Source: Bacteroidales bacterium (GTDB taxonomy: Bacteria; Bacteroidota; Bacteroidia; Bacteroidales; UBA932). From it: 57,805 nucleotides of DNA. The position numbers were made by a program, and so were the translations under genes. The stretch lies in the NCBI GenBank assembly GCA_017399905.1, contig JAFQAR010000060.1:1-57805 (forward strand), in the 5' to 3' direction. Of this stretch, positions 8,438 to 18,300 are shown piece by piece. The notes beneath the pieces were generated by a model. That model was given only the letters and a program-made list of their open reading frames with translations. It did no database searches and was not told the DNA's origin. How positions within the stretch are numbered: the stretch's first letter is position 1; each line of letters starts with the position of its first letter.

Positions 8438-9145
8438 TTACTCCCAGTTGCCGGCATTGTTGTTAGGAGCAGAGATGCTGCCGACCTGAAGGCCCTTGTA
8501 GCGTCCCTTGTCCTCCTGCTCAGCATCAAGGTTGATGCGAAGCTGATTGTTAAGACCTCTGAGAAGGCTCTTGTAAGGCATCGAAGCCTCGAAGAGAGGA
8601 ACCTTCACACCTGATACAGTCTTGATTGTAGACTCCATGAGGACCTTGTCACCGCCGCTGAACGGAATGAAAGCAAGAGAGTCAACCACGAAGTTCGGAC
8701 GGTCGTTGAAAAGAGTGTCCTTTACAGCGATGTCGCTTGACACCTGGAAAACGAGATTCTGCTCACCTGCAAGATAAAGCTCGTGAAGCTTCTCGTTGAG
8801 CTTGTCGCCCTTAAGATTGCGGAACTTCTTCTTGATCTGATCGGTGTGCGCCATTGCAAGAGAGTCATCCTTCGAACCCACCTGAAGGGTGATCTTCATC
8901 TTACCTTCATTGTAGAAAAGGATAAGTGAATCCATTGTCGAAGCATAACGCGCATTCACGTTCTTGTAAGCAACCTGAAGATCACGGATATCCTTAAGGC
9001 GCTGAACAGCAACGTCTGTACGATAGTCCTTGTGCTTGTTGAACTCAACAGGCTCCATAATACTCTTTACGTTAGCATAAACCAATCCTACGATGCATGC
9101 AGGGAGGATCAAATAGGTAAAAACCTTCTTTACAATTGAACTCAT
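8438..9145 (-). CDS. Membrane-anchored periplasmic protein of unknown function
   Basis: 235 residues. One N-terminal membrane helix (VFTYLILPACIVGLVYANV, residues 8-26) is followed by a polar domain predicted outside the inner membrane. Residues about 40-75 (VQRLKDIRDLQVAYKNVNARY) look like the helix after the membrane segment of pseudopilins, although the prepilin processing site is absent. The rest alternates short beta-like and polar stretches and ends in an Asn/Gly-rich tail. I do not recognise a named family. It is the first gene after a good promoter (9183-9213) and probably heads the operon through DUF3822 and rsmD. Confidence 0.65.
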   Translation of the reverse strand: MSSIVKKVFTYLILPACIVGLVYANVKSIMEPVEFNKHKDYRTDVAVQRLKDIRDLQVAYKNVNARYASTMDSLILFYNEGKMKITLQVGSKDDSLAMAHTDQIKKKFRNLKGDKLNEKLHELYLAGEQNLVFQVSSDIAVKDTLFNDRPNFVVDSLAFIPFSGGDKVLMESTIKTVSGVKVPLFEASMPYKSLLRGLNNQLRINLDAEQEDKGRYKGLQVGSISAPNNNAGNWE

Positions 9146-9182
9146 TATTTTTAGTGTTTTATTTTTCTTTTCAAATTCCGGA

Positions 9183-9213
9183 CAAAGTTAGGAAATTGAT
9201 TTATGAAATGCAA
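9183..9213 (-). promoter_or_regulatory. Promoter for the 9145-to-2957 minus-strand operon
   Basis: On the minus strand TAACTTTG (9190-9183) matches TAnnTTTG, and a TTG (9213-9211) lies 20 bases upstream as the -33 element. The start codon at 9145 follows about 38 bases after the -7 element. Confidence 0.65.
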
Positions 9214-9223
9214 TATAAATTTG

Positions 9224-9231
9224 TAATTTTG
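9224..9231 (+). promoter_or_regulatory. -7 element for the DHH phosphoesterase operon
   Basis: TAATTTTG fits the Bacteroides -7 consensus and sits 25 bases before the start codon at 9257. No clear -33 TTTG at 19-21 bases. It diverges from the promoter at 9183-9213. Confidence 0.5.
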
Positions 9232-9256
9232 CAGCATCATAATACAGTTAGAGAAA

Positions 9257-10321
9257 ATGGGTGATATCAATTCCTGCAATATACAGAAACTTGAAAATTT
9301 ATTAGCCGAGTCACTGAATCCGGTGATAACGACTCATATGAAGCCTGACGGCGACGCAATCGGCAGCTGTACCGCATTATACCATTTTCTGCTTTCGGCA
9401 TACGGGAAACGAAGCCGTATCGTATTGAACGACAGATATCCCGGATATCTCGACTTCCTCGCATCATCCGTCGGAAAAGGCGACATCATCATTTACGAAG
9501 AGGATAAGGAGAAAGCCGCATCTGCATTGAGCGGAAGCGACCTCATATTTTGTCTGGATTTCAATGCCTTCCACAGGACGGACAACCTTGAACATCTTCT
9601 GGAAGAGGCTGAAGCACCGAAGATACTGGTCGACCACCACCTGAACCCCGCCCGCGAAAAGTTCAGCCTTTCATTTTCAGAAACAGGGATATCTTCGGCA
9701 TCGGAGCTTCTGTTCCATATACTTATGGCCACTTCACACATAGCGGGAGACGCATCAAGGCTTCCTGCCTCTGCTGTGATGGCCTTGATGACAGGCATGA
9801 CGACAGACACGAACAATTTCGCGAATTCAGTATACCCTTCCACACTTGAAATGGCATCAGCCCTTCTGTCTGCCGGAGCCGACAGGGACTACATACTCGA
9901 CAGGATATACAACCAGTACAGGGAGAACCGCCTCAGATTGATGGGACACATGATGAAGGACCTCCTGAGGATAACGGATGACGGTGTGGCATACATAGTG
10001 CTGGACAGCAGGACTCAGGAAGAATATGACGTGGAGGAAGGAGACACCGAGGGATTTGTAAACATGCCGCTGTCGATAGCCGGTGTCCGCATGAGCCTGC
10101 TGCTGAAGGAGGCTTCCGGACACTTCAGGGTCTCGATCCGCTCAAAGAAAGGGACGTCCGCAAACAGATGCGCCATGCTGCACTTCAATGGAGGAGGGCA
10201 CGAGAACGCAGCCGGAGGAAGGCTCAGGATACCGGAAGACATAGCCTCGCCCGACAAGGCTGCAGAATATATTGAACGACATACACATCTATATCTTACA
10301 GAAAATGAGAAGGACATTTAA
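9257..10321 (+). CDS. DHH/DHHA1 phosphoesterase, NrnA-like
   Basis: 354 residues with the DHH-family metal motifs: THMKPDGDAIGS at 26-37 (Asp31 and Asp33), a LDFNAFHR segment near 100, the signature VDHHLNP near 125, and the C-terminal DHHA1 substrate loop GGGHENAAGG near 315. NrnA-type enzymes degrade very short RNA oligonucleotides, dephosphorylate pAp and, in some members, cleave linear dinucleotides. Which of these applies here cannot be read from sequence. It is cytosolic and the first gene of a plus-strand run. The next gene starts inside its last 17 bases. Confidence 0.88.
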   Translation: MGDINSCNIQKLENLLAESLNPVITTHMKPDGDAIGSCTALYHFLLSAYGKRSRIVLNDRYPGYLDFLASSVGKGDIIIYEEDKEKAASALSGSDLIFCLDFNAFHRTDNLEHLLEEAEAPKILVDHHLNPAREKFSLSFSETGISSASELLFHILMATSHIAGDASRLPASAVMALMTGMTTDTNNFANSVYPSTLEMASALLSAGADRDYILDRIYNQYRENRLRLMGHMMKDLLRITDDGVAYIVLDSRTQEEYDVEEGDTEGFVNMPLSIAGVRMSLLLKEASGHFRVSIRSKKGTSANRCAMLHFNGGGHENAAGGRLRIPEDIASPDKAAEYIERHTHLYLTENEKDI

Positions 10322-10841
10322 CATATTGGTCATACTTCTGGCAGGCCTCGCATCATGCTCATGCATGAAATCAAAACTGGAACAGGCATACAACAACCAG
10401 GAATCAAGAATAGACCAGTATCTGACAAAATATGAGGGAACCAACAGGATCGTACGCAACGGCGGCGCCAACCGTCTTGTCCTTGTGGAGGGACAGGGAG
10501 ATTCCCTGTCACGCAGCGGCCATGTTTCGTTCTATTATGCCGGATACACATTCTCCGGTTCGGTAAGTGTATCGAACCTCTTTGCCACGAATCACCAGGC
10601 AACTGCCGAGCAGGCAGGATGGGAACTGACTGACGCAGAATACCAGCTGTACGAAATCAACCTCGCGGACACGGAACTTATACCGGGGCTCAAGGATGGT
10701 CTTTTCGGAGTCAGGGCCGGAGAAGAGTGCGAAATACTGTTTTCCGGAAAATATGGTTTCGGGAATGAAAATTTTGGCATAATTCCTGCAAACTCTGCCC
10801 TGCTCTATAAGATTTGGGTGACAGCTGTGTCGAATGATTAG
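10305..10841 (+). CDS. FKBP-type peptidyl-prolyl isomerase lipoprotein (single domain)
   Basis: 178 residues from ATG at 10305, chosen over 10272 because it gives a clean lipoprotein signal (MRRTFNILVILLAGLASCSC). A polar linker leads to one FKBP domain from about residue 70 to the end: VSFYYAGYTFSG corresponds to the canonical HYTG strand, LIPGLKDGLFGVRAGEE to the VI.GW.EGL.GM..GE motif, and NFGIIPANSALLYKIWV to the last strand. Several active-site aromatic positions differ from classic FKBPs, so isomerase activity is uncertain. It overlaps the upstream phosphoesterase gene by 17 bases and precedes a second FKBP gene. Confidence 0.8.
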   Translation: MRRTFNILVILLAGLASCSCMKSKLEQAYNNQESRIDQYLTKYEGTNRIVRNGGANRLVLVEGQGDSLSRSGHVSFYYAGYTFSGSVSVSNLFATNHQATAEQAGWELTDAEYQLYEINLADTELIPGLKDGLFGVRAGEECEILFSGKYGFGNENFGIIPANSALLYKIWVTAVSND

Positions 10842-10860
10842 GGCAAACCACTTTTTTTAC

Positions 10861-10868
10861 TATCTTTG
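10861..10868 (+). promoter_or_regulatory. -7 element before the second FKBP gene
   Basis: TATCTTTG fits TAnnTTTG and lies 26 bases before the ATG at 10894, in the 52-base gap after the first FKBP gene. It may give the downstream genes their own promoter inside the run. Confidence 0.5.
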
Positions 10869-10893
10869 TCGGTTTAAATTTCAGTTGAAAGGA

Positions 10894-11931
10894 ATGAACA
10901 GATTTTTCACATCAACACTATACGCAGTCATGCTTCTTGCGGCTGCAGGATGCGCAAAGACCGTAGAGAGCGGTCCGAACGATGCAAAGAAACGGTATTT
11001 TGACGCATGGATGGAATTGAATCATCCGGGTGTCACAAGTTCCGGACTCGGCATCTATATCATCGAGGATGAGAAAGGAAGCGGCACTGAAGTCCTTAAG
11101 GACGGATATGCCTTGATTGACTACAGGATCTCGGATCTTGACGGAAACATTACGGATTACACTGACAAGGCGACGGCAAAGCAGCTCGGCACCTACGACA
11201 CAACGACCTATTACGGACCGAAATTCCAGATCACTGCTGACGGTCAGCTTCCGGCCGGACTTTCCCAGGCTCTTGTCGGCATGAAGGCCGGCGGACACAG
11301 AAAGGTCATCATACCTTCATGGCTCATGACTTATTCCGTATATGATTCTGAGGAGAAGTATCTCGCCAAATCTTCAAGCTCCGTGAATACCGTATACGAC
11401 ATTACGGTGTCAGACTTCACAAAGGACATAACGGAATGGCAGACTGACAGGATCGAGGAGTATTTCAAGGCCAACAAAGACATATTCGGGGACATGAGTG
11501 TCACAAAAGACACTATTCCCGAACAGCCAGGTTTCTTCTACAAGGAGCTCAAAGCACCTTCTGATACAGCAAAATTCAAGAAAGACACAACAATCTACAT
11601 CAACTATACAGGAAAGCTCCTGAACGGACTCGTATTCGACACCACTGACGAGCGCATAGCAAAGGACAACGGAATATATTCTGCATCAAGGACTTACGAA
11701 CCGGTACGCATAAACTGGGGAGAAAAGTATTCAGATATCACCATGGGCTCAAGCAACTCATCTGTCGTAAGCGGATTCGCACTTACACTCTGGCAGATGA
11801 AGGCAATGGAAAAGGGCATAGGAGTCTTCATTTCCGACTACGGCTATCAGGCATCCGGCAACGGAGCCTCGATCCCGGGCTTCTCACCTCTTGTCTTTGA
11901 AATCGAACTGGTAGCAAAACCGGAGGATTAA
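10894..11931 (+). CDS. FKBP-type peptidyl-prolyl isomerase lipoprotein (two domains)
   Basis: 345 residues from ATG at 10894. An earlier in-frame ATG at 10834 overlaps the previous gene and the -7 element and gives no signal peptide. The signal is MNRFFTSTLYAVMLLAAAGC, with the lipidated Cys at residue 20. Two FKBP-like domains follow: one around residues 50-165 (YALIDYRISDLDG ... AGLSQALVGMKAGGHRKVIIP) and one around 215-345 (IYINYTGKLLNGLVFDTT ... ASIPGFSPLVFEIELV). The second keeps the YTGKLL.G.VFD strand. It probably folds proteins in the periplasm or at the outer membrane. The stop is one base before the MATE start codon. Confidence 0.82.
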   Translation: MNRFFTSTLYAVMLLAAAGCAKTVESGPNDAKKRYFDAWMELNHPGVTSSGLGIYIIEDEKGSGTEVLKDGYALIDYRISDLDGNITDYTDKATAKQLGTYDTTTYYGPKFQITADGQLPAGLSQALVGMKAGGHRKVIIPSWLMTYSVYDSEEKYLAKSSSSVNTVYDITVSDFTKDITEWQTDRIEEYFKANKDIFGDMSVTKDTIPEQPGFFYKELKAPSDTAKFKKDTTIYINYTGKLLNGLVFDTTDERIAKDNGIYSASRTYEPVRINWGEKYSDITMGSSNSSVVSGFALTLWQMKAMEKGIGVFISDYGYQASGNGASIPGFSPLVFEIELVAKPED

Positions 11932-11932
11932 G

Positions 11933-13324
11933 ATGGCAGTCAAGACGAACTCAATCCCAACAGAACTCGGTACAGAAAAGATAGGCAAGCTGCTGAAGCA
12001 ATATGCACTACCTGCCATCATAGCGCAGACGGCAGCTTCGTTATACAACATGGTGGACAGCATCTTCATCGGACAAGGTGTCGGTCCACTGGCCATTTCA
12101 GGCCTTGCCGTGACATTCCCGCTCATGAACCTGTCCACCGCTTTCGGAACCCTTGTAGGGGCCGGAGCCGCGACAATGCTTTCCGTACTGCTCGGTCAGA
12201 AGAACTACAAGGCCGCCAACAAGGTTCTCGGCAATGTAGTAAGCCTGAACATCATCATAGGTCTGGTGTTCATGGTCCTGGCCCTCATATTCATCGACCC
12301 GATACTTTATTTCTTCGGTGCAAGTGAAAACACTCTCCCTTACGCCAAGGAATATATGACCATAATCCTTATAGGCAATGTCATAACGCACCTGTATTTC
12401 GGCCTGAATGCAGCCATGCGCTCATCCGGAAGTCCTAAAAAGGCGATGGGTCTTACCATCTTCACGGTCATCTTCAACACCATCCTGGACCCGATATTCA
12501 TTTTCGTGTTCGACATGGGCATCGCAGGTGCAGCATGGGCTACGGTAATAGCTCAGACTGCAGCCATGATCGTGGTAATGAAGCACTTCAGCGACAGGAC
12601 CAGACCATTCCATTTTGAAAAGGGAATCCTCAACCTTGACATAAGGGTAGCCAAAGACTCCCTGGCCATCGGCATGGGACCGTTCCTCATGAATTCGGCC
12701 GCATGTCTTGTTACATTGTTCATCAACCAGCAGCTCAGGGAATACAGCGGCGACCTCGGAATCGGAGCATATGGAATATGCAACAGGTTCATCTTCATGT
12801 TCATAATGATATGTATGGGACTGAACCAGGGAATGCAGCCTATCGCAGGATACAACTACGGGGCACGCCAGTACTCAAGAGTGAAGGAGGTATTCTGGAA
12901 AACAGCCAGACTAGCCATGGTTATGACAACACTCTGCTTCATTGTAGGCATGTTCATCCCGAGGCTTGCAGCCGGCATATTCACTCATGACGACGCTCTT
13001 CTGGACATGTCATCAGAAGGTATGAGGATAATGACCCTGGTATTCCCTGTCGTAGGTTTCCAGATGATCGGAACCAATTTCTTCCAGAGTCTCGGAATGG
13101 TAAGAAAATCAGTGATCCTTTCTCTTTCGAGACAGATACTTTTCCTCCTTCCTTTGCTTTATGCCTTGCCTCTGTGGTTTGGGGCAAAGGGAGTATGGAT
13201 GAGCTTCCCTATATCAGATTTCATATCCACCGTACTCACTGCTCTGATGCTGGGAAACCTTTTCAAGAAATTCAACAAGCTCAATGACGGAGACGACCCT
13301 TCGTTACTCGGCAGCCAGTTATAG
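11933..13324 (+). CDS. MATE-family multidrug/sodium antiporter
   Basis: 463 residues with about 12 hydrophobic helices. The start of the membrane part, ALPAIIAQTAASLYNMVDSIFIGQGVG, is the MATE N-lobe signature, and MRSSGSPKKAMGLT near residue 160 is typical of the family. MATE proteins export cationic drugs and metabolites using sodium or protons. The substrate is not predictable. It is one base after the FKBP gene and 12 before the kinase-like gene, so probably in the same transcript. Length is normal. Confidence 0.92.
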   Translation: MAVKTNSIPTELGTEKIGKLLKQYALPAIIAQTAASLYNMVDSIFIGQGVGPLAISGLAVTFPLMNLSTAFGTLVGAGAATMLSVLLGQKNYKAANKVLGNVVSLNIIIGLVFMVLALIFIDPILYFFGASENTLPYAKEYMTIILIGNVITHLYFGLNAAMRSSGSPKKAMGLTIFTVIFNTILDPIFIFVFDMGIAGAAWATVIAQTAAMIVVMKHFSDRTRPFHFEKGILNLDIRVAKDSLAIGMGPFLMNSAACLVTLFINQQLREYSGDLGIGAYGICNRFIFMFIMICMGLNQGMQPIAGYNYGARQYSRVKEVFWKTARLAMVMTTLCFIVGMFIPRLAAGIFTHDDALLDMSSEGMRIMTLVFPVVGFQMIGTNFFQSLGMVRKSVILSLSRQILFLLPLLYALPLWFGAKGVWMSFPISDFISTVLTALMLGNLFKKFNKLNDGDDPSLLGSQL

Positions 13325-13336
13325 AAACAACAAGAC

Positions 13337-13945
13337 ATGAAGAAGATCATCATAAATATTGGAAGACAGTTCGGCAGCGGCGGGCTTGCAGTGGCAAAGG
13401 AACTTGGCAAGAAGCTGGACATTCCTGTTTACGACAACGAACTCATTACGAAAGCTGCGCAGGACAGCGGCTTCAGCGCTGAATTCTTTGTCGAAAAGGA
13501 CGAGAAAAGGAGTTTCTTTTCCCTTACTTCCCTCTTCTCGCATGGTTACGGTTCATGCAACGAGGATTTCATGAGCGAAGGCGGCCTTTTCAAGATCCAG
13601 AGCGAAACCATCAGAAAGATTGCAGAACAGGGATCTGCGATAATTGTAGGAAGATGCTCGGACTATATTCTCAGAGACCTGGACTGCTGTCTTGACGTAT
13701 TCCTGACAGCATCTGAAGAAGTACGCGCAGCGAGGATCGCAGAAAGATGCGGAATAAACGAAGAAAAGGCTCTGGAAATGCTTCGGAAGAGGGAGAAGGA
13801 CAGAGCTGATTATTACAATTACTTCACTTTCGGCAACTGGGGCGTCGCATCGAACTATGACCTGTGCATCGACTCGGGAAAACTTGGCATTGAAGGTACA
13901 GCAGATTTCATAATAGATTTCGCCCGAAGGGCCGGACTTATCTGA
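13337..13945 (+). CDS. Cytidylate kinase-like protein
   Basis: 202 residues of the cytidylate-kinase-like family (PF13189 type), recognised by the N-terminal P-loop variant INIGRQFGSGGLAVAKELGKKL (residues 6-27), the following PVYDNELITKAA, and a middle segment AIIVGRCSDYIL near residue 103. It resembles Cmk in fold but is separate from the housekeeping CMP kinase. The true substrate is unknown. Basic residues of a lid region (AARIAERCGINEEKALEMLRKREKDRA) are present. It is cytosolic, follows the MATE gene by 12 bases and precedes the serine hydrolase by 4. Confidence 0.85.
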   Translation: MKKIIINIGRQFGSGGLAVAKELGKKLDIPVYDNELITKAAQDSGFSAEFFVEKDEKRSFFSLTSLFSHGYGSCNEDFMSEGGLFKIQSETIRKIAEQGSAIIVGRCSDYILRDLDCCLDVFLTASEEVRAARIAERCGINEEKALEMLRKREKDRADYYNYFTFGNWGVASNYDLCIDSGKLGIEGTADFIIDFARRAGLI

Positions 13946-13949
13946 ATCC

Positions 13950-15227
13950 ATGAAGAAAACTACGATAATAACAATATCTGCACTGGCTCTGGCTGTTGCA
14001 GCTACAGCATCGGTCATAATCCATAAAGCAATACCGCGTCCACAGGAACTCGCAGGTGAGAGAGTCATGCTGAATCAGGTTCTGCACAATGACTCCTCTT
14101 CTTTCGACGAACTTCAGGGACTGGACCGGAAAGTACGCGCATACATGCGTAAATGGGCTATAAAAGGGGCTTCACTGGCCATCAGCCGCAACGATTCGCT
14201 TCTCTATGCCAAAGGATACGGATGGGCTGACGAAGAGCTCGGAATCGAGATGCAGCCGTCACATATAATGAGGATGGCCTCCGTATCAAAGCTCATCACA
14301 GCTGCAGGCATAATGGTGCTGCAAGACAGGGACTCATTGAATATCAAGGACACGGTCTTCGGTCCGTCAGGCATATTGAAGGACTCCCCTTTTGCGGGTG
14401 TCATAAAGGACAGGAACTACAGCAAGATCACAGTCGAGCATCTTCTGAGGCATCAGGGAGGATTTTCCCGTGACCCATTGTTCTCGTCAAGAGATGTAAA
14501 GCATCAGCTCCAGCTTGACTGTCCACCGGACAAAGAAGATTTCTTCAGACTTGTCCTGAGCAGAAACCTTCGGTTCATGCCCGGATCATGGCAGAAATAT
14601 TCCAATTTCGGATATCTGCTGCTCTCGGAGATAATCGAGGTCGTGTCAGGCATGCCATATGAGGAGTTCATCCGCAAGGAAGTCCTTGCTCCGGCAGGCT
14701 GCTATGACATGCATATTGGCGGGAATTACTATGAAGACCGCAGGCCAAACGAGGTGCGCTACTACACCCATGAAGGAGACGGAAAATATATAGAAGATTA
14801 TTCTGACAACGGAGAAATGGTGGAACGCTGCTATGGAGGCAACAACATTCCGTTGCTTTCCGGAGCCGGAGCATGGTGCGGCTCACCTGCGGAAATAGCA
14901 AGGCTGGTCGCAGCCATAGACGGACGTCCGGAAGTGAAGGACATAATTTCCGAAGAATCGTTCCTGAAGATGACGGAATATTTCGACAAGGAAACATTCT
15001 CGCTTGGATGGAATGACACCACACCATCGAAAGGATGGAGCCGCACAGGCACCCTTTCCGGCACAAGCGCCCTTGTAAGACAGTTTCCTGACGGAGAATG
15101 TTGGGTATTCATAACCAACACAAGCACATACAGGGGCCCGTCACAGTCACGCTACACAGAGGCTCTCTTCAAGCAGTGCAGGGAGCTTTACAGCGACAAG
15201 CTGCCAAAGCGCAATCTGTTCGAATAA
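13950..15227 (+). CDS. Serine hydrolase, class C beta-lactamase/penicillin-binding fold
   Basis: 425 residues. A hydrophobic N-terminus (residues 4-23) is a signal anchor or signal peptide, so the catalytic domain is periplasmic. The active-site motif SVSK at residues 111-114 supplies the nucleophile Ser111 and Lys114. YSNFGYLLLSEI near 217-228 supplies the YxN tyrosine. SRTGTLSG near residue 373 probably stands for the third KTG/HTG box. Family members include esterases, D-amino-acid peptidases and carboxypeptidases; a resistance role is not implied. It is last in the plus-strand run and converges on the pectin locus. Confidence 0.85.
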   Translation: MKKTTIITISALALAVAATASVIIHKAIPRPQELAGERVMLNQVLHNDSSSFDELQGLDRKVRAYMRKWAIKGASLAISRNDSLLYAKGYGWADEELGIEMQPSHIMRMASVSKLITAAGIMVLQDRDSLNIKDTVFGPSGILKDSPFAGVIKDRNYSKITVEHLLRHQGGFSRDPLFSSRDVKHQLQLDCPPDKEDFFRLVLSRNLRFMPGSWQKYSNFGYLLLSEIIEVVSGMPYEEFIRKEVLAPAGCYDMHIGGNYYEDRRPNEVRYYTHEGDGKYIEDYSDNGEMVERCYGGNNIPLLSGAGAWCGSPAEIARLVAAIDGRPEVKDIISEESFLKMTEYFDKETFSLGWNDTTPSKGWSRTGTLSGTSALVRQFPDGECWVFITNTSTYRGPSQSRYTEALFKQCRELYSDKLPKRNLFE

Positions 15228-15242
15228 ACGGTAAGATATAAT

Positions 15243-15280
15243 GATTCGGGGTGGCCGTCATATGACAGTCACCCCGAATC
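15243..15280. terminator. Long hairpin between convergent genes, probable terminator
   Basis: GATTCGGGGTG (15243-15253) pairs perfectly with CACCCCGAATC (15270-15280). The loop contains a second small palindrome, GTCATATGAC (15257-15266). It lies between the stops of the serine hydrolase (+) and the large lipoprotein (-). T-runs are weak on both sides, so termination is less certain than for the fba hairpin. Confidence 0.6.
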
Positions 15281-15308
15281 GTATTATTGACAGGTCATAG
15301 CCTATCTG

Positions 15309-18300
15309 TTACAGAGAATGGAACTCGATCTTGTAGAAACGGAGAGCATTGACAGTAGGATATACCTTCACGACTCCCGGTGCTATGGTGAATTCAACAG
15401 CAACAGGACCATCAGATGAAGAATATCCTCCTGGAAGAGATTCAGGATCATTATCACCTACCTTTACGGTAACCATTCTTTCCATATCGGCAGTACTTCC
15501 TGTATGCGTAGCATAAACTGTAAGCTTTCCAGCAACATCAGTTGTAAACTCGAAGTAACGCTTTGCATCAGTACCTGCGCCGCCTGGCTGCCAGAAATAG
15601 GTCTCTCCTGAAAAATTCCATTTGATAGTACCGCCGCCAGAAACGACCTTGAGACCATTGACCTCAAGATTCCAGTTGGAATCATTGGTATTCGCAGCAA
15701 CACCGCTGTTCGTCATCGCATCAACCCACTCTGGTGCGGAGAAATCCCAGACATAATCGACACCTGCAGAACCTTCAGTAGCATCGTATCTGATACCATA
15801 GAAGTTGATACCGTTATTGAGAACGACGGTAATATCTCCGGCCTTCACATTCGCAACAACAAATGGGAATACGGAAACGTCACCGACAGCGAACTTATCA
15901 GCATCCATGACAACTGTAGGAGCCAGAATCTCCGCTCCGTTCTGAACAAGCGAGATGGTGCGGTCTGCAGCGGAACTATTGGCCGAACGTGCAGCAATAT
16001 AAAGGACTCCGTCATTAGGCACGGTGATGGTCATTGTCTTCGAATCGGAAGTCTTTGAGCCTTTCAGACGGCTTGCATACTGAACATATTCTGTATCGCC
16101 AGGTACAGCGAATTTCTGGCTGTTGGCATCGATGACCCAACCACCGGTCGTCTGTACATAGAAACCGTCATTGTTCTCGCATACATATTTTTCCTCCGCG
16201 TTTGCCGCACTTGGGAACACGAGATCATATCTTACGACCTTGATGCCAGGTTCTTCAGGAACGTCATTCACATGGAATGAAAGTTCTGCCGGCTGAGACT
16301 CTACACGAGTGTAATCGTCAGCTGCAGGAACCGCTGTCACCTGAATTGCGAAGTCGCCGCCTGCCTCCTCTACAGAATAGCCTGCTGTAGCGAATGAATA
16401 AGTCGTCTCAGTTACATTCTTCACCTTGCCGTCCACAGTTACATTATACGAGCCCGCATAATCCACAGGATCCCATGTAAGGGTGATCTCACCTTCAGCA
16501 CGTTCATTCACAACAGTCTTGTTGATTGAAACTACAGGAGTAGCAAGAACCTTGTCAAGAACCTGTACGTCAGAAGTCCACTGGAGGAATGTCATTGTTG
16601 CAGGGTGACATCCGTAGATATACACCATGCTCTCGCCGTCGATGTTTGCGAATGTAACCTTCTGATACTCGGCACCGGCAGGAACTGCAGCGGATACCTT
16701 TCCGTCAAGACTTACCGTAAGGTTAGAATGGCCGGAAGCCTCTGCAACGGAAATGACCATCGAACCAGGCTCATTGACCTTGATTCCGATCGCACCGTCG
16801 GTAGGGATACCGTCTTCGCCAACTGTAGCCTCACCAGAGAACTCGAATCCTTCCTTGGTAAAGTTGACAGGAGTGTTCTTCACATAGAAACGGATACCGT
16901 TACGAACCATATCCTTGTCTGCCATCTTCTTGAAAGTCTGGCCGTCAGTAAGATCCCATTCCTTGCCTGTAGGAGTCACTTCCTGAGTAAGGTCTTCCGG
17001 AACCTCCACATATGCAGCATACCATCTTGGGTCGCCTGCATCAGCCTCGATGACCTCCTTGCTTGTCACATTATACTTGTCACGGGCACTGTCCACACAT
17101 GGGTCTGCAGCCAGCTCCACACTGCCGTTGACAAGGATAAGCGCGCGACCGGCATCGGCAGCAGCCTTGAGGTCGTCACCGGAAAGGGACGAGCCATCCT
17201 TCTGAGGAATGAAGAATCTGTCGTAGCAGTTATAGAAGAAGTTGTTTGAAAGCTCTGTAGGGAATGCTGAAGTAGAGTTCTTTGCTATGAGACAGCATCT
17301 CTTGTTTTCATCGTTCATGTTGAGGAACACGTTGTGTGTCAGCACGAATGTCGGAGCAGTACCTGCTGCATTGACAGCACGGATGTTGAAGATACCGTTG
17401 TTGTTGCCGTTATTTGCAAAACAGAGATTATTGAATGTACAGTGAGTCATCTTGATTGACTCGAGAACTGTCTTCGCATCGATACGGAACCATGTACGGG
17501 CACCTGTATTGAGCGTTGAATTGATGAATTCGATACTGTTTACAGTTGCTGTTCCACGGAAGTCGAAGCAGTCGCCACCGTCTCCACCTACATTGTTCAC
17601 CTCAACTCCGTCATACTTGATTGTACCGACCTGAGGGCCCTTTGAATTCTCATAGAGGACACCGCGGAGGTAGTTGTTGAGCTTACAGTTGACAACTGTG
17701 ATGCTCTCGACTGCAGCTGCAGCATCAAATGTAAGGTTGTGAGGATAATCCGCAAGACCGGCTCCGTCGAATGTGAGGGCTTCGAGGTGGATGCTTGTAA
17801 CGTCCGCACCGATCTTAAGTCCACCCTGGATCACTGGCTGCGCACCTTCTGCCGTAGCATCTCCATAGATGGCAACTGGTCCGCCAAGGACAACACTTTC
17901 AATGACATAAGGAGTCTCAGAGTAAGCCACCTTGATGACGGCAGCCTTGTCAGCTATGGCCTGGACAAGAGCAGCTGAAGTATTTACCTCTGTCGCACCC
18001 TCGATTGAAGGGCGGGTCCATGCTGAAACAGTACCGCGCTCCGCACTCTTGAAATGAACTGCAAGAGTGTAATTGACTGATGGTGCAAGACCGTCAACTA
18101 CAACCTGAGCAGCCTCCACAGCAGCAGCGTCAACATCAAAGCGTGTGTACTCGTCCTTTGGATCGAGAGCAGGGGTAATGCGGATATGATCCACCTCAGG
18201 ATCATTGGTCCACTTTATTGTGATTGAAGACTCCGTCCTGTCCACAAGCTCAGGATTGAGCGAAGACTTTATGGCATATGTCTGGAGTGCATCTTCAAAT

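Noticed and set aside
13950-15227. Beta-lactamase resistance gene
   Set aside because: The SVSK/YSN motifs show only the broad class C serine hydrolase fold; most such proteins are not resistance enzymes.
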